From Arcticibacter sp045629565 (GTDB taxonomy: Bacteria; Bacteroidota; Bacteroidia; Sphingobacteriales; Sphingobacteriaceae), in assembly GCF_045629565.1 (NCBI RefSeq), contig NZ_JAZQRL010000132.1, positions 6,467-70,466 on the forward strand: DNA of 64,000 nucleotides, given 5' to 3'. A program made the position numbers and the translations under genes. This document shows, piece after piece, positions 63,777-64,000 of the stretch (its first letter is position 1; every line of letters starts with the position of its first letter). The notes beneath the pieces were generated by a model, which did not search any database, was not told the DNA's origin, and saw nothing but the letters and a program-made list of their open reading frames with translations.

Positions 63777-64000
63777 GCATCAAGGGAAGGAACCAGGTTG
63801 GTTGCCGCAGTCAACAGAGGTGGCCGCTGCCTAGGCAACGCGTCCCAATTGGGATTAGCGGGACAGTGACGACCCACTTGATGCAGGGGGTCCATCCAGA
63901 CCGCAACGACGGCATCATTGGAGGGGCGACTCGCCCTATCGATAGATGCTTATCCGGCTTATCTGCACTCACGGCTCTGCTGAGTCAGCAGAGGGACTCG
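63573..64000. other. Atypical sequence at the window end, no bacterial gene recognised
   Basis: About 430 bases in which no frame gives a family-like protein. The stretch looks unlike the intergenic DNA elsewhere in the window: it is GC-richer and contains purine-rich runs. It also holds two palindromes, CTATCGATAG (63936-63945) and CTCTGCTGAGTCAGCAGAG (63975-63993). TATCGATA and TGAGTCA are familiar eukaryotic promoter words. Foreign DNA or an assembly join is suspected; I cannot confirm it. Confidence 0.45.

Noticed and set aside
63538..63783. Open frame with a repeated Trp-Asn tail
   Set aside because: It is only another frame of the hexamer repeat; the frame ending at 63483 is followed by a terminator and is more believable.
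1..64000. CRISPR arrays, insertion sequences with terminal repeats, prophage or plasmid origins
   Set aside because: I saw no regularly spaced direct repeats, no intact transposase and no phage structural genes on either strand.

Overview
The window looks like chromosomal DNA of a member of the Bacteroidota, most likely a Pedobacter-like Sphingobacteriaceae. The evidence is three SusC/SusD pairs, a hybrid two-component regulator with Reg_prop repeats, OmpA, M16, M1 and BatA-type envelope proteins, genes with little Shine-Dalgarno signal, and several promoters of the TTTG-N19-23-TAnnTTTG type. I could not run any search; family calls rest on motifs read by eye.

Layout. 1-7,350: the start of a Crp/Fnr regulator, an OmpA-family protein, an M16 protease, exonuclease VII (xseA, xseB) and two small proteins. 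7,395-20,666: an M1 peptidase, followed by a long, tightly packed gene series: BatA-type membrane protein, dihydroorotase homologue without its metal ligands, acidic protein, DUF4199 protein, two GT2 glycosyltransferases, membrane protein, GH3-type enzyme, dxr and rseP. 20,708-22,062: tRNA-Leu(CAA) with a clear promoter and terminator, then about 1.1 kb of non-coding or decayed sequence. 22,063-38,968: a polysaccharide utilisation locus (PUL) ordered susC-susD-susC-susD-DUF1735-GH10-like, followed by a hybrid two-component system. 39,045-52,425: a second PUL, with a susC-susD pair on the minus strand and, divergently, a double CE1-type esterase, GH95, CE6-type esterase, GH43-CBM6 and GH28. 52,541-56,598: a small disordered protein and a 1,241-residue multi-PAS protein. 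56,915-62,665: a complete seven-gene Mrp/Mnh Na+/H+ antiporter operon. 62,850-63,281: a small NTF2-like secreted protein. 63,436-64,000: a terminator, a Gly/Thr/Ser-rich protein tail and a stretch that no longer resembles the rest of the window.

How the parts fit. The first PUL has the gene order described for the core xylan utilisation system (xus) of gut Bacteroidetes, but its GH10-fold protein has lost both catalytic glutamates, so it probably binds glycan rather than cutting it. The second PUL supplies enzymes expected on branched, acetylated, possibly feruloylated plant cell-wall glycans: side-chain arabinose or xylose, fucose or L-galactose, acetyl and feruloyl groups, and galacturonan. 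The single hybrid sensor between them could serve one or both.

Most notable points: the catalytically degenerate GH10-like lipoprotein; the dihydroorotase homologue lacking all of its metal ligands; the multi-PAS protein ending in a phosphoacceptor-like helix pair with no ATPase domain; and the last ~430 bases, which look like foreign, possibly eukaryotic, DNA joined at a hexamer repeat.
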